A stretch of 64,000 nucleotides of DNA. Source: an uncultured Bacteroidales bacterium. Lineage in GTDB: Bacteria > Bacteroidota > Bacteroidia > Bacteroidales > P3. The stretch lies in assembly GCA_900316515.1 (NCBI GenBank), contig ONDE01000002.1:62001-126000 (forward strand), written 5' to 3'. Each line of letters starts with the position of its first letter. The first letter of the stretch is position 1. A model generated the notes under the pieces. It saw only the letters and a list, made by a program, of their open reading frames with translations. It was not told the DNA's origin and ran no database searches. Positions 9,479 through 18,900 of the stretch are shown piece by piece. The translations under genes and the position numbers were made by a program.

Positions 9479-10083
9479 ATGAAGAGCAGAAGGCTTTCGA
9501 ACGGCTGAGCGGAATACTCGATACGCTGAGGAAAGAGTGTCCATGGGACAAGGTGCAGACTATGAAGAGCTTGCGCTACCTTACTATTGAGGAGGTTCAC
9601 GAACTTAGCGAGGCCATTGTCTCGGGCAATACCGGCGACCTCAAGAAGGAACTAGGCGATCTGGCAATGCATATACTCTTCTATTGCAAACTTGCCGAAG
9701 AACAAGGTCTTTTCAGTACCGCCGATGTCTACAACACTATCTGTGATAAACTTATCGACCGACATCCCTTTATCTACCGCAAGGAAGAATATCACGGCGA
9801 AAGCTGGGAGCAGCTGAAGATGCGTGAAGGGCGCAAGAATGTCCTTGAGGGAGTTCCGGCAACGCTGCCGGCCCTTATCAAAGCTGTGCGTATGCAGGAG
9901 AAGGTGGCCGGGATGAAAGACAAAAACTGGAAAGTGGAAGGCGGCAAACTGAAAGATGATATGAATGAGGATGAGTTTGGAGACTATCTTTTTGCCCTTG
10001 TCGACTGGGCGCGCCGGCACGGCATCAATGCCGACGACGCTCTATGTGGTGCCAACCGCCGCTTTGCCGAAAAGCATGCTTAA
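9475..10083 (+). CDS. mazG: Nucleoside triphosphate pyrophosphohydrolase MazG, shortened second domain
   Basis: 202 residues, against about 260 for the usual two-domain MazG. The first domain is complete (CPWDKVQTMKSLRYLTIEE, then KKELGDLAMH with the metal-binding acidic residues, and DRHPFIY). In the second domain the beginning (KAVRMQEKVAG) and end (EFGDYLFALVDWARRHG) remain. The intervening helix, which normally carries the K-x-x-E-E-x-x-E metal-binding motif, is replaced by a short stretch NWKVEGGKLKDDM. MazG hydrolyses NTPs and dNTPs to monophosphates and has been linked to (p)ppGpp control. The replaced stretch coincides with a 7-bp imperfect DNA repeat (9924-9944), so the deletion may be repeat-associated. 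The N-terminal domain could still be active alone. Confidence 0.9.
   Translation: MNEEQKAFERLSGILDTLRKECPWDKVQTMKSLRYLTIEEVHELSEAIVSGNTGDLKKELGDLAMHILFYCKLAEEQGLFSTADVYNTICDKLIDRHPFIYRKEEYHGESWEQLKMREGRKNVLEGVPATLPALIKAVRMQEKVAGMKDKNWKVEGGKLKDDMNEDEFGDYLFALVDWARRHGINADDALCGANRRFAEKHA
9924..9944. repeat. Three-unit 7-bp array inside mazG
   Basis: Consecutive heptamers AAACTGG, AAAGTGG and AAGGCGG. A fourth, more divergent unit (CAAACTG) may follow. The array lies in the shortened second MazG domain. Confidence 0.5.
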
Positions 10084-10144
10084 CGAGAATATAATAAAAG
10101 ACCGTATTTTGAGTTATAACCGAAAGCTAAAACAAATTACAATT

Positions 10145-11893
10145 ATGGATATAAATACATTGAACATCGACGAGAGCGCAAAGCTCAATGTTAAAGCCTG
10201 GCTCGAAGGCGACTACGACGAGGCAACCAAGCAGGCCATCCGCGATATGGCCGCCAATCCCACCGAGCTCAATGAAAGCTTCTACCGCCATCTAGAGTTT
10301 GGTACAGGTGGTTTGCGCGGCATCATGGGTGTGGGCACCAACCGCATGAACCGCTACACAGTGGCTATGGCCACACAGGGCTTGGCCAACTATGTGAAGA
10401 AAGTAAATGTAGGCGAGAAGGAACTGCGTGCCGCCGTGAGCCACGACAGCCGCAACCACAGCCGAGAGTTTGCCGAAATCACCGCCTCGGTGCTTGCCGC
10501 CAATGGTTTCAAGGTATACCTCTTCGACGCTATGCGTCCCACGCCTGAGTTGAGTTTCGCTGTGCGCCATTTCAACTGCCACACGGGCGTGATGCTCACC
10601 GCCTCGCACAACCCCAAGGAATACAACGGCTACAAGGCTTATTGGAGTGATGGCTGCCAGCTGACCGCTCCGCACGACACCGCCGTCATCGACGAGGTGC
10701 TGAAAATTAAAGCAGTCTCTGACGTGAAGATGACCGGAGGCGAGAAAAATATCACCATCATCGGCGAGGACGTCGACAAAGTGTATCTGGCCCGCGTGGA
10801 GGCAAATAGCCTCAACCCCGGGCTCATTAAGAAGCACCACGACGTGAAAATTGTCTACACTCCGCTCCACGGCACTGGCATCACCCTCATCCCACGCATG
10901 TTGAAGCAACTGGGATTCACAAACGTCAATGTCGTCGAGGCACAGGCAGTGCCCGACGGCAACTTCCCCACCACGCCGAGCCCCAACCCCGAAGAGAAAG
11001 CTGCCATGAGCATGGCAGTGGAACTTGCGAAAAAGATTGACGCCGACATCGTCTTCGCTTCCGACCCCGACGCCGACCGCGTGGGTGTTGCCGTGAAGCG
11101 CCCCGACGGCGAATGGATGCTGCTCAACGGCAACCAGACCATGAGCGTGCTCTTCTACTATATCGTCAAGCAGTGGCAGGAGAAGCAGATGCTCACGGGC
11201 AATGAGTTCATGGTGAAAACCATCGTCACCAGTGAATTGCCCGCCGACATTGCTACCCGCGCTGGCATCAAGATCTACGATGTGCTGACAGGCTTTAAGT
11301 TCATCGGAGGCAAGATCCGCGAGCTGGAAGGCATCGAGACCTTCATCGCTGGCGGCGAGGAGAGCTACGGCTACATGATTGGCGACTTTGTGCGCGACAA
11401 GGACGCTGTTGCGGCCTGCTCGATGATTGCCGAGATAGCAGCGTGGGCTGCTGAGCAGGGCAAGACTTTCTTCGACGTGCTGGTGGACATCTACCGTGAA
11501 TACGGCTTCTACAAGGAAGGCCTTGTGAGCGTTGTACGCAAGGGCAAGAGCGGCGCCGAAGAGATACAGCAGATGATGCGCGACTACCGCAGCAACCCAC
11601 CGCAGGAAATTGACGGCGAGAAGGTGGTGTGCATCAAGGACTACCAGACCCACGAGAGCAAGGACCTGCTTACTGGCAAGGTTACACCCATCGACCTACC
11701 TAAGAGCAATGTGCTGCAGTTCTTCACCGACAAGGGCAACAAGATTACTGTCCGTCCCAGTGGTACTGAGCCCAAGATAAAGTTCTACTTCGGCGTTAAG
11801 GGTGAGCTCTGCTGCAAAGGAAGCTTCGACACTACTAACGACGCCCTCGACGCCAAGATAGAGAGCATCAAGAAGAGCATGAACCTCTGTTAA
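10145..11893 (+). CDS. Alpha-D-phosphohexomutase (phosphoglucomutase/phosphomannomutase family)
   Basis: 582 residues from the ATG at 10145; the longer upstream frame overlaps mazG and lacks similarity. All four family signatures are present: the phosphoserine loop TASHNP with Ser154, the metal loop DPDADRVG near residues 306-313, the sugar-binding loop GGEESYGY near 402, and the phosphate-binding RPSGTEPK near 536. The length and the FGTGGLRGIMG start fit the long PgcA-type phosphoglucomutases, which interconvert glucose 1- and 6-phosphate. Phosphomannomutase activity cannot be excluded. The gene begins 61 bp after mazG, and recR follows 9 bp after its stop, suggesting an operon. Confidence 0.93.
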   Translation: MDINTLNIDESAKLNVKAWLEGDYDEATKQAIRDMAANPTELNESFYRHLEFGTGGLRGIMGVGTNRMNRYTVAMATQGLANYVKKVNVGEKELRAAVSHDSRNHSREFAEITASVLAANGFKVYLFDAMRPTPELSFAVRHFNCHTGVMLTASHNPKEYNGYKAYWSDGCQLTAPHDTAVIDEVLKIKAVSDVKMTGGEKNITIIGEDVDKVYLARVEANSLNPGLIKKHHDVKIVYTPLHGTGITLIPRMLKQLGFTNVNVVEAQAVPDGNFPTTPSPNPEEKAAMSMAVELAKKIDADIVFASDPDADRVGVAVKRPDGEWMLLNGNQTMSVLFYYIVKQWQEKQMLTGNEFMVKTIVTSELPADIATRAGIKIYDVLTGFKFIGGKIRELEGIETFIAGGEESYGYMIGDFVRDKDAVAACSMIAEIAAWAAEQGKTFFDVLVDIYREYGFYKEGLVSVVRKGKSGAEEIQQMMRDYRSNPPQEIDGEKVVCIKDYQTHESKDLLTGKVTPIDLPKSNVLQFFTDKGNKITVRPSGTEPKIKFYFGVKGELCCKGSFDTTNDALDAKIESIKKSMNLC

Positions 11894-11902
11894 CGGCAAC
11901 TG

Positions 11903-12517
11903 ATGGATTTGCCGTCGAGGATATTGCAGGAGGCTGTAGACCAGTTGGCTACGCTGCCAGGCGTGGGCAAACGCTCGGCATTGCGATATGCTTTGCACTT
12001 GATGAAAGAGGACGAACAGCATGTTCGCGACCTCAGCGAGGCTATCATGCACCTGAAGACCCATTTGCACCACTGCCGATATTGTCACAACGTGAGCGAC
12101 ACCGAAGTGTGTCCCATATGTAGCAGTGAAAAACGCCAACGAGGAATTGTCTGCGTGGTTGAGAATGTGCAGGATGTGATGGCCATAGAAAACACACAAC
12201 AGTATCGAGGCTTGTATCATGTGCTGGGCGGTGTTATCTCGCCTATCGACGGCATAGGTGTACACGACCTCGAGATAGCAAGTCTTCTGCGTCGCATAGA
12301 GACTGGTGACCCGGCACCTGTCGAGGAGGTTGTTTTGGCATTGCCCACAACGATGGAAGGCGATACAACCAACTATTATTTGAACCGTCAACTGCAGCCA
12401 CTGGGCGTTAGGGTTACTACTTTGGCCCGTGGTGTCGCCGTGGGCGACAGCCTTGAGTATACTGACGAAATTACTCTTGGCCGCAGCATATTACACCGAA
12501 TACCATTTGAAGGATGA
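11903..12517 (+). CDS. recR: Recombination mediator RecR
   Basis: 204 residues. The order is a helix-hairpin-helix start (LATLPGVGKRSALRYALHL), a C4 zinc finger (CRYC then CPIC), a Toprim domain (VCVVENVQDVMAIE through LGGVISPIDGIG) and a C-terminal Walker-B-like region. RecR works with RecO and RecF to load RecA on gapped DNA. The stop overlaps the following GH3 start (ATGA at 12514-12517). Confidence 0.97.
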   Translation: MDLPSRILQEAVDQLATLPGVGKRSALRYALHLMKEDEQHVRDLSEAIMHLKTHLHHCRYCHNVSDTEVCPICSSEKRQRGIVCVVENVQDVMAIENTQQYRGLYHVLGGVISPIDGIGVHDLEIASLLRRIETGDPAPVEEVVLALPTTMEGDTTNYYLNRQLQPLGVRVTTLARGVAVGDSLEYTDEITLGRSILHRIPFEG

Positions 12518-13647
12518 AAAAAATACTAATTGTTTTTCTTGTATTGGCGGGTATAGTTACTGCGTGTGGCAATGCCTCCACAACTGTTTTGCCCGAAGGC
12601 GATAAGGCTCCTGCCTACAACCTTGACGAAGATATAGGCGAGATGCTTTTAGTGGGCTTCCGAGGCATAGCAGTGGACTCGACTAACCATATATGGCGCG
12701 ATTTGACGCATTTCCGTGTAGGATCAGTGATATTGTTTGACTACGACGCACAGAGCGGCAAGCGAGGTCGCAACATCACTCGTCCGCAGCAAGTGCAGAG
12801 CCTTTGCCGGCAATTGCATCGTGTTAGACCGGATCTGCTGATTGGCATCGACCAAGAGGGCGGTATGGTAAGTCGTCTGCATCCGCGCTATGGGTTCCCG
12901 CTTGTTGAATCACACAAAAAAAGCGCCTATGAAGGTTACGACAGTGTGCGGAACGCAGCGAGAATGACAGCGCAGATGTTACGTGAGGCTGGTATAAACC
13001 TTAATTTCGCACCTGTCGCCGACGTAGACGTGAATCCTGACTGCCCAGTCATTGGCAGGATGGGGCGCAGTTTTTCGCCTTCGGCTGACCACGTGACAGA
13101 TTGTTGCCGTATATGGCTCGAAGAGCAGAGAAAACAGGGTATTGTGAGTTGCATGAAACATTTCCCGGGTCATGGCAGTGCAACCGGCGACACACACAAA
13201 GGCTTGGTGGACGTGAGTGACACCTGGAAGGAATTGGAGATTGTCCCTTACCGCGGACTTGTAAAAGAAGTGCCAATGGTGATGACGGCGCATGTAATAA
13301 ACCGCCAACTTGATGCTTCGAGCCTGCCGGCCTCGCTGTCGCCAGCCATCACATCATATCTGCGCGATTCTTTAGGCTTCAAGGGGGTGATAGTGACAGA
13401 CGATTTGGCAATGGGTGCGATAGTGAACCAATACTCCTTCGAAACGGCAATACGCATGGCCATAGAGGCCGGTGCCGACCTGCTGTGCTTGAGCAACAAT
13501 GGTGGCAAATATGACACCGAGTTGGTGCCTAAGACCGTGCGGATAATTAAAAAACTTGTGAACGACGGTACGGTAAGTGCCGAACGTATTCACGAATCGG
13601 CAGAACGTGTCCGTGCCCTGAAGAAGTCTATTTCTTGCGGAAAGTGA
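12514..13647 (+). CDS. Glycoside hydrolase family 3 lipoprotein (beta-N-acetylhexosaminidase-like)
   Basis: 377 residues with a lipoprotein signal whose lipobox is GIVTAC, Cys18. The GH3 catalytic barrel shows LIGIDQEGGMVSRL, the KHFPGHGSATGDTHKG motif near residues 213-230 typical of NagZ-type enzymes, and VIVTDDLAMGAI near 294, where an Asp acts as nucleophile. The likely role is removal of terminal N-acetylglucosamine from peptidoglycan fragments or glycans. A lipid anchor would place it in the envelope rather than in the cytoplasm like classical NagZ. The last 20 bp overlap the convergent gtrA gene, leaving no space for a terminator between them. Confidence 0.9.
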   Translation: MKKILIVFLVLAGIVTACGNASTTVLPEGDKAPAYNLDEDIGEMLLVGFRGIAVDSTNHIWRDLTHFRVGSVILFDYDAQSGKRGRNITRPQQVQSLCRQLHRVRPDLLIGIDQEGGMVSRLHPRYGFPLVESHKKSAYEGYDSVRNAARMTAQMLREAGINLNFAPVADVDVNPDCPVIGRMGRSFSPSADHVTDCCRIWLEEQRKQGIVSCMKHFPGHGSATGDTHKGLVDVSDTWKELEIVPYRGLVKEVPMVMTAHVINRQLDASSLPASLSPAITSYLRDSLGFKGVIVTDDLAMGAIVNQYSFETAIRMAIEAGADLLCLSNNGGKYDTELVPKTVRIIKKLVNDGTVSAERIHESAERVRALKKSISCGK

Positions 13648-14035
13648 ACAGCATATTGCCAAAGAAGTTCCACAGAGTGGTGACTCCAACGGCAAACACC
13701 CATAGTATATAGAAACGCCAGTCATCGTTCCACGTTGGCAACATACGACCTGTCAACCACAGGGTGCCGTTGTTAATGCCAAGGCCAATTACCGATACAA
13801 GAATAAATTTCATATACTCCATCGCAACCTGTTTCTCTTTGCTACGGAAAGTCCAGATGCGGTTAAGTATATAATTTGTCGTGGCTGCGGTAACAAAGCC
13901 TATGGTGTTGGCGACAAAAGGATTCAGGAAAAAAATCTCTTTGCAAAGATATAGCACACCTCCGTGGACCACCATACCACTGGCACCCACTATACCGAAT
14001 TTAACAAACTTGGTAAAAAGAGAGCGTAACTCCAT
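13628..14035 (-). CDS. GtrA family membrane protein
   Basis: 135 residues from the ATG at 14035 (a TTG one codon upstream is possible). Four hydrophobic segments and family landmarks (FVKFGIVGASGMVVHGGVL, NYILNRIWTF, and NFFGNMLFTF near the end) identify GtrA. These proteins are thought to help flip polyprenyl-linked sugars across the inner membrane for surface polysaccharide decoration. No glycosyltransferase lies next to it. The start overlaps the upstream stop by one base (TGATG), so translation is probably coupled. Confidence 0.9.
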   Translation of the reverse strand: MELRSLFTKFVKFGIVGASGMVVHGGVLYLCKEIFFLNPFVANTIGFVTAATTNYILNRIWTFRSKEKQVAMEYMKFILVSVIGLGINNGTLWLTGRMLPTWNDDWRFYILWVFAVGVTTLWNFFGNMLFTFRKK

Positions 14036-14679
14036 CAATTGAACACCTTTTCGTCTGGACGGTGTATGATGCCGGTTTTGCGCACTTTCTGCTTTTTGTC
14101 AACCTTCGACTTGCTGATGCGCGGAGCGGGCTTTTTAACACGTGGTATGAACTCAAGGTCACCGCTTTCGTTCACCTCGAGACCGTAAACCTTTCGAGTG
14201 GCGAGGTTGCATTTGATATGCCAGAAGTGACCACACTGGCCACGGGTGAGAATGATGTCGTCAGCCAATCTAGCATCGCTGATGCTGTCGCTCCATAGGA
14301 AGTTGACCCACATGATATGATCACCTCGATCGTTGGTAAATCCTACATATTGGCGGCGGTAGAGGCGCATGTGCTCGTCAATAATAGGGCAGTCACCCTG
14401 CTGATTATAGTGTTCACGGTTGACATAGGCAATGCGCTTTTGTATCAAACGCTCCACCTCGGCAATCTCAGCGTCCGTAGGGGTGAAACGACCATCTTGG
14501 TTCTCTACCGTAAAATCAACCTCCCAATCCTGATGGAAAGCCCATCCGTGGTAATTATTACCCCACACTTCAGCATTTTTCCACTTCTCGACAGGTTCTA
14601 TATATTCCTGCGCCCTGACGGCAAAGGCAGTCAGCAACAGCAGTCCAAGTGTCAAAAACAGCGTTTTTTTCATGCTCAT
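14035..14679 (-). CDS. Secreted protein of unknown function
   Basis: 214 residues with an N-terminal signal peptide (LLLLTAFAVRAQE). The mature part has an aromatic- and Asn-rich start (NAEVWGNNYHGWAFHQDW), a central charged region and a strongly basic tail (RISKSKVDKKQKVRKTG). No family is recognised. It is the first gene of a two-gene unit with gtrA and has its own promoter. ATG 14679 was chosen; a second in-frame ATG lies two codons later. Confidence 0.8.
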   Translation of the reverse strand: MSMKKTLFLTLGLLLLTAFAVRAQEYIEPVEKWKNAEVWGNNYHGWAFHQDWEVDFTVENQDGRFTPTDAEIAEVERLIQKRIAYVNREHYNQQGDCPIIDEHMRLYRRQYVGFTNDRGDHIMWVNFLWSDSISDARLADDIILTRGQCGHFWHIKCNLATRKVYGLEVNESGDLEFIPRVKKPAPRISKSKVDKKQKVRKTGIIHRPDEKVFN

Positions 14680-14699
14680 TTTGTATTACTTTGCAGGTG

Positions 14700-14731
14700 C
14701 AAAAATACTCATATTTCGACAACTGCGCAAA
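14700..14731 (-). promoter_or_regulatory. Promoter of the secreted protein-gtrA unit
   Basis: On the minus strand TTTG (14728-14731), a 20-bp gap, then TATTTTTG (14700-14707). Confidence 0.75.
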
Positions 14732-14758
14732 TTTTTTTTCTAATTGACAAAAAAGTAG

Positions 14759-14766
14759 TATATTTG
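14759..14766 (+). promoter_or_regulatory. Promoter -7 element for the CoA-transferase/kal operon
   Basis: TATATTTG matches TAnnTTTG and lies 46 bp before the start codon. The upstream TTTG element is degenerate within a T-rich run. Confidence 0.6.
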
Positions 14767-14812
14767 CACTTTGAAATAGATAACGCAAACAACAATAAAA
14801 AAGTATATTTAT

Positions 14813-15460
14813 ATGAAGAAATTTGTCACAGTAAAAGAGGCCGCCGACATGATTCACGACGGCATGACCGTTATGGTTGGTGGTTTCCTCGGCGTTGGCA
14901 ATCCCATCGCTCTCATCGACGAGCTTGTGGCCCGCAATGTGAAGGATCTCACTATCATCTGCAACGACACAGCCTATCCCGAGGTTGGAGTTGGCAAACT
15001 TATCACCAACCACCAGGTGAAGGCTCTCATCGCCACCCACATCGGCACCAACAACAACACTATCGACCAGATGAACGCTGGCGAGTTGAAGGTTACACTC
15101 CAACCGCAGGGCACCCTGGCCGAGCAGATCCGTGCTGCCGGCGCAGGTCTTGGTGGTGTTCTCACCCAGACCGGTCTCGGCACTGTCGTAGAGAACGGCA
15201 AACAGAAGGTCACCGTTGATGGCAAGGAATATCTCCTTGAGAAACCCGTCCGTGCCGATGTCGCCATCATTGGCGCAAATATTGCCGACGAGGCCGGCAA
15301 CCTGGTCTACAAGGGCACCTCGCAGAACTTCAGCCCCATGATGGCCACTGCCGCCGATACCGTCATCGTCGAGCCGCAGGAGATTGTCGCCGCTGGTGCC
15401 ATTGCTCCCGAGAACGTCAAGACCCCCGGTATCTTTGTTGACTATGTAATCAAAAAATAA
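14813..15460 (+). CDS. 3-oxoacid/butyrate-acetoacetate CoA-transferase subunit A (AtoD/ScoA-like)
   Basis: 215 residues, a typical alpha-subunit length. Family landmarks are [16 protein letters not shown], the IGTN segment, [20 protein letters not shown] and [20 protein letters not shown]. Subunit A pairs with subunit B, which carries the catalytic Glu, to move CoA between acetate or butyrate and acetoacetate. No subunit B gene follows here; the next gene is kal. Codon choice is strongly biased toward C at the third position, suggesting high expression. With kal as partner, the likely pathway is lysine fermentation to acetate and butyrate. The missing subunit must be encoded elsewhere or the gene repurposed. 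Confidence 0.9.
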   Translation: MKKFVTVKEAADMIHDGMTVMVGGFLGVGNPIALIDELVARNVKDLTIICNDTAYPEVGVGKLITNHQVKALIATHIGTNNNTIDQMNAGELKVTLQPQGTLAEQIRAAGAGLGGVLTQTGLGTVVENGKQKVTVDGKEYLLEKPVRADVAIIGANIADEAGNLVYKGTSQNFSPMMATAADTVIVEPQEIVAAGAIAPENVKTPGIFVDYVIKK

Positions 15461-15468
15461 TCCAGAAT

Positions 15469-15861
15469 ATGGCAGTTACTTCTATGCTCCGCGTCCGCAT
15501 GAGCGCCAAGGACGCCCACTATGGTGGAAATCTCGTTGACGGCGCACACATGGTTCACCTCTTTGGCGATGTCGCCACCGAGCTCCTTATCAAGCAGGAC
15601 GGCGATGAAGGTCTCTTCTGCGCCTACGACATGGTCGAATTTAAGGCCCCCGTCTACGCCGGCGACTACATCGAAGCCTACGGCGAAATCACCCACGTCG
15701 GCAACACCAGTCGCAAGATGAAATTCGAGGCCTATAAGGTCATCCGTACCCTCCCGGAAATCAGCGCCAGCGCCGCCGAGGTGCTCGAGGAGCGCATCCT
15801 CGTGGCCCGCGCCACCGGCACCTGCGTCACCCCCAAGGAGTGCCAGCGCTACAATAAATAA
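15469..15861 (+). CDS. kal: 3-aminobutyryl-CoA ammonia-lyase (hotdog fold)
   Basis: 130 residues. The sequence strongly resembles Kal from lysine-fermenting bacteria: [51 protein letters not shown] and [10 protein letters not shown]. Kal eliminates ammonia from L-3-aminobutyryl-CoA to give crotonyl-CoA, a late step of the 3-keto-5-aminohexanoate route of lysine fermentation. It follows subunit A of a CoA-transferase by 8 bp and ends at a strong terminator, so the two form a short operon. None of the upstream genes (kamA, kamDE, kdd, kce) lies in this window. The assignment rests on recognition of the family; a generic hotdog thioesterase is the alternative. Confidence 0.85.
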   Translation: MAVTSMLRVRMSAKDAHYGGNLVDGAHMVHLFGDVATELLIKQDGDEGLFCAYDMVEFKAPVYAGDYIEAYGEITHVGNTSRKMKFEAYKVIRTLPEISASAAEVLEERILVARATGTCVTPKECQRYNK

Positions 15862-15911
15862 GCAGTACAGTAGACTATTGACATAAGTCGAAACAACGAA
15901 ACAGCAAAAAG

Positions 15912-15940
15912 AAAGCCCCGCCAATTCGGCGGGGCTTTTC
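15912..15940. terminator. Bidirectional terminator between kal and the 2065-residue T9SS protein gene
   Basis: GCCCCGCC (15915-15922) pairs with GGCGGGGC (15928-15935), flanked by AAA upstream and TTTT downstream. It can end transcripts from both converging genes. Confidence 0.85.
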
Positions 15941-15957
15941 TGTTGTGTGAAGTTTGC

Positions 15958-18900
15958 TTACTTCACTATCAGTTTGCGGACTGCGGTTGCCTGTTCGCTA
16001 ACAATACGGACGAAGTAGGCACCCTTGGCCAGCGTGCTGACATCGACAGAGATTGTCTTATTGTCTGATTGCTTGATTGCTTGAGTGTAGACCACGCGGC
16101 CGTTCATGTCGACAAGGTTCATCTCGACCTGGCCTTCCATAGCGACGCTTATTGTGACAACAGAGCTGGCAGGGTTGGGGTAGAGGGCCATCATGCTGTT
16201 CTCGGCATTGTCGATGCTCCCATGGTCGGGAGTCTGGGTGGTGAAGGTCACCGTGTTGCTCCACTCCGAGTAGGGCTCGACAAAGATATTGTCGCACACG
16301 GTGCGCACACGTACGCTATACTGCATCGTGGGTAGGAGGTCGGTGAGCGTATATGGTTTGGCGGTGACGTTGATAGTGTCGGTGACATTGAGGTGCTTCA
16401 ACTCAATCTCCCACTCTGCACCGTCGCTGGTCCAGTCGAGCATCGCCGTGGTGGTGGAGACGTCGCTGTAGGCAAGGTCGGTGGCAGGGTCGCAGGGTTC
16501 GATAACAACGTCGAAGTGTGTGTTGAGCACTATCGGGAAACTGGGCGTAGAGGTTTCGCTGCCGCATATGCCCACCACATAGAGATCGTAGTTAGTATCG
16601 GGTATGAGGCCTGTGAGGTGTGCGCTGCTTGTGCTGCAGTTCTCCACGTTCCACAGGCTGGCACCTGAAGGTTTGTAATAGAGTTCGTAGGCTGCCGAAG
16701 CTCCATGCCAGCTTACGTCGGCCTCGTCTAGGTAGGTCATTTCTGCCTGCAGCTGGGTGGGCCGCTCGCAGAGGGCAGTACCAACACAATGGATGTAGAG
16801 CTCATAGCCAGTGTGGCACATCTCGCCGCTGGAGGTGAAGGTGATGGTCAGGGCTCCAGTGGTTGAAGTAGCCAAGACGCTGTCAATGGTGTCGCGGCCA
16901 TCAATGATGCTGTAGGTGTAGAGCACAGTACCGTCGGTGCCTTCACCGTCGTAGATTGTCAGTGTGGCCGCCGAGGCACCGAAACCGAAAGCGCCGCCGA
17001 AGACCTCTAGTTCACTGCCGGCATTCTCGCTGCGGATAACGAGGGCTGAATTGCTGTTGGGTAGATATCCTGCGATGGGACCACCGTTGTCGTAGACAAC
17101 AAGGCCGCAACCCACAACGGTGTCGGCCACCGAACTGTTGTTCATTATCACGGTGCCGGCGCCGAAAGTGTAGGACGCCCAGCTGCTATGATCCAAACCA
17201 CAGTTGGCACGAACGTAGAAAGTGTATATGCCACCGCCTTGGATGGTGCCAATAGGTATGGTGTAACTTCTGGTGTTTACATCAGTTAAGAGGCTGTCGG
17301 CAACAGAGTCGATGTTGGAAGTCACAGTGTCGACATAAACTTGCCATGCAGCCTCTTCTCCCAGGCTGGCCCACGTGAAACTGGTGTGGTCGGGATCTTC
17401 TATGTTGTGTACAGTGAGTGTGTCAACGGGCAGGCAGTCGGGAAGTTCTTTGATGTGGATATTGTCAATCAGAGCCCATTCATTCCAGCTACGATACTGG
17501 GCAAAGGCAATACGGGCGGCGCCGTTGGGCATTGGGTAGTTGACCATATTTATGACATGGTGCACGTGGGCATTGCGTGAGTGGTTGGGGTCCTGAATGG
17601 TGTCAATCCAACTCAACAATGTGCCATTGGCATCGGCAATGCCAAGCAGAATACCGTCTTGCTCGTCGGGAGTGCCAACTTTGCAGTCGAATTCTAGCTG
17701 GTACTTGTTGATATTACCTGCAATGTGCGGCAGGACAACATATTCGTTGCCGCCACCATGGTAACTTTTAAAGAACACACCACCGTCCCAATGGGTGGCA
17801 AATGTCAAAGACCACTCCCAGCATGGGGGCATTACGTCGTTGGCATAGGCGTCAAAGTTCTCGAAGTATTCCAGTGGTAGTATGGCGCAGCTGGTTGTGG
17901 CCGATATCTCACTCCACATGGTATCGGCGCCACAGATGAAGCCTACACGGAATTCATAGCTGGTGGCAGGACTTAGGCCGTTGATGATGATAGTGGTATC
18001 TGTGGTGTTTATGGTGGTGTCCCAGGTCGATGTACCTGCATTGTGGTACTGTATCACAAAGTTCGCCGTGGACGAACTGTTGACCCAGGTTAACGTCATA
18101 TCATTGGCGCTGGGTGTTGCCACCAGGTTGGTTGGATACATGCAGCCTTCGTCAAGTCGAATGTTTATGTCATCCACATTGGCATAGTAGTAGGATGACG
18201 TGTTTGTGTGTCGGAAGGCCAAGTAGAAAGTGCTGCCATAGTAATTGCTCAAGCTGCTGGTGTTGAACTCGTAGCGTGTGTATCCGCCGACAGCGGGAAT
18301 GGTGAGCAGTGGAATGAAGGTGGTGTCGTAGAGCGGATCGGTCATCACACCTGCTTCAAGGGTGCCTACATATGAGTTGCTGACGTTGGCCCAAAAACTG
18401 ACGTATATGGAGTCGCATGGCAGTGGTATGGCGCCGCTTGCAATCATGCTGCTGCCACCGTTAGTATTGAAGGTAAGGCTGTTTTCGCCTGTGTGGGCGT
18501 TCTCGTCGACTGCCGGATAACCGTTGTATCCGGGGGTGACCACCATCCAGCACGAAGGCACGGTTCCTACTGGGTCGGCCTCAAAACTTTCGATATAGGG
18601 CAGAACCATTTGGCCGCAGGCAGTCTTCACAGTGATGGTACGGGCGTTGGAAGTGTCATACGTGTCGCAGCGGGCTTTGACGCTGAACGTGTAGGCTGTG
18701 TTTGGATTCAGACCGGTGGCGTTGTAAAAACCAGTGGTGTTGGCCTGCCAGGTACCTCCATTGAACGATACAAGATACTCCATAACACTGTCAATCACCG
18801 TCCATGTGAAACTCAGTTCGTTGCTGTCGATGCCTGAGACCATGAGGTTGGTAGGGGTTAGACAGCTTGGGCAGGCGTTATCCACGCTGTCGCTGTGGTT

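Noticed and set aside
10292..11653. 453-residue frame antisense to the phosphohexomutase gene
   Set aside because: The forward gene has all four catalytic signatures; the antisense frame has no recognisable motif.
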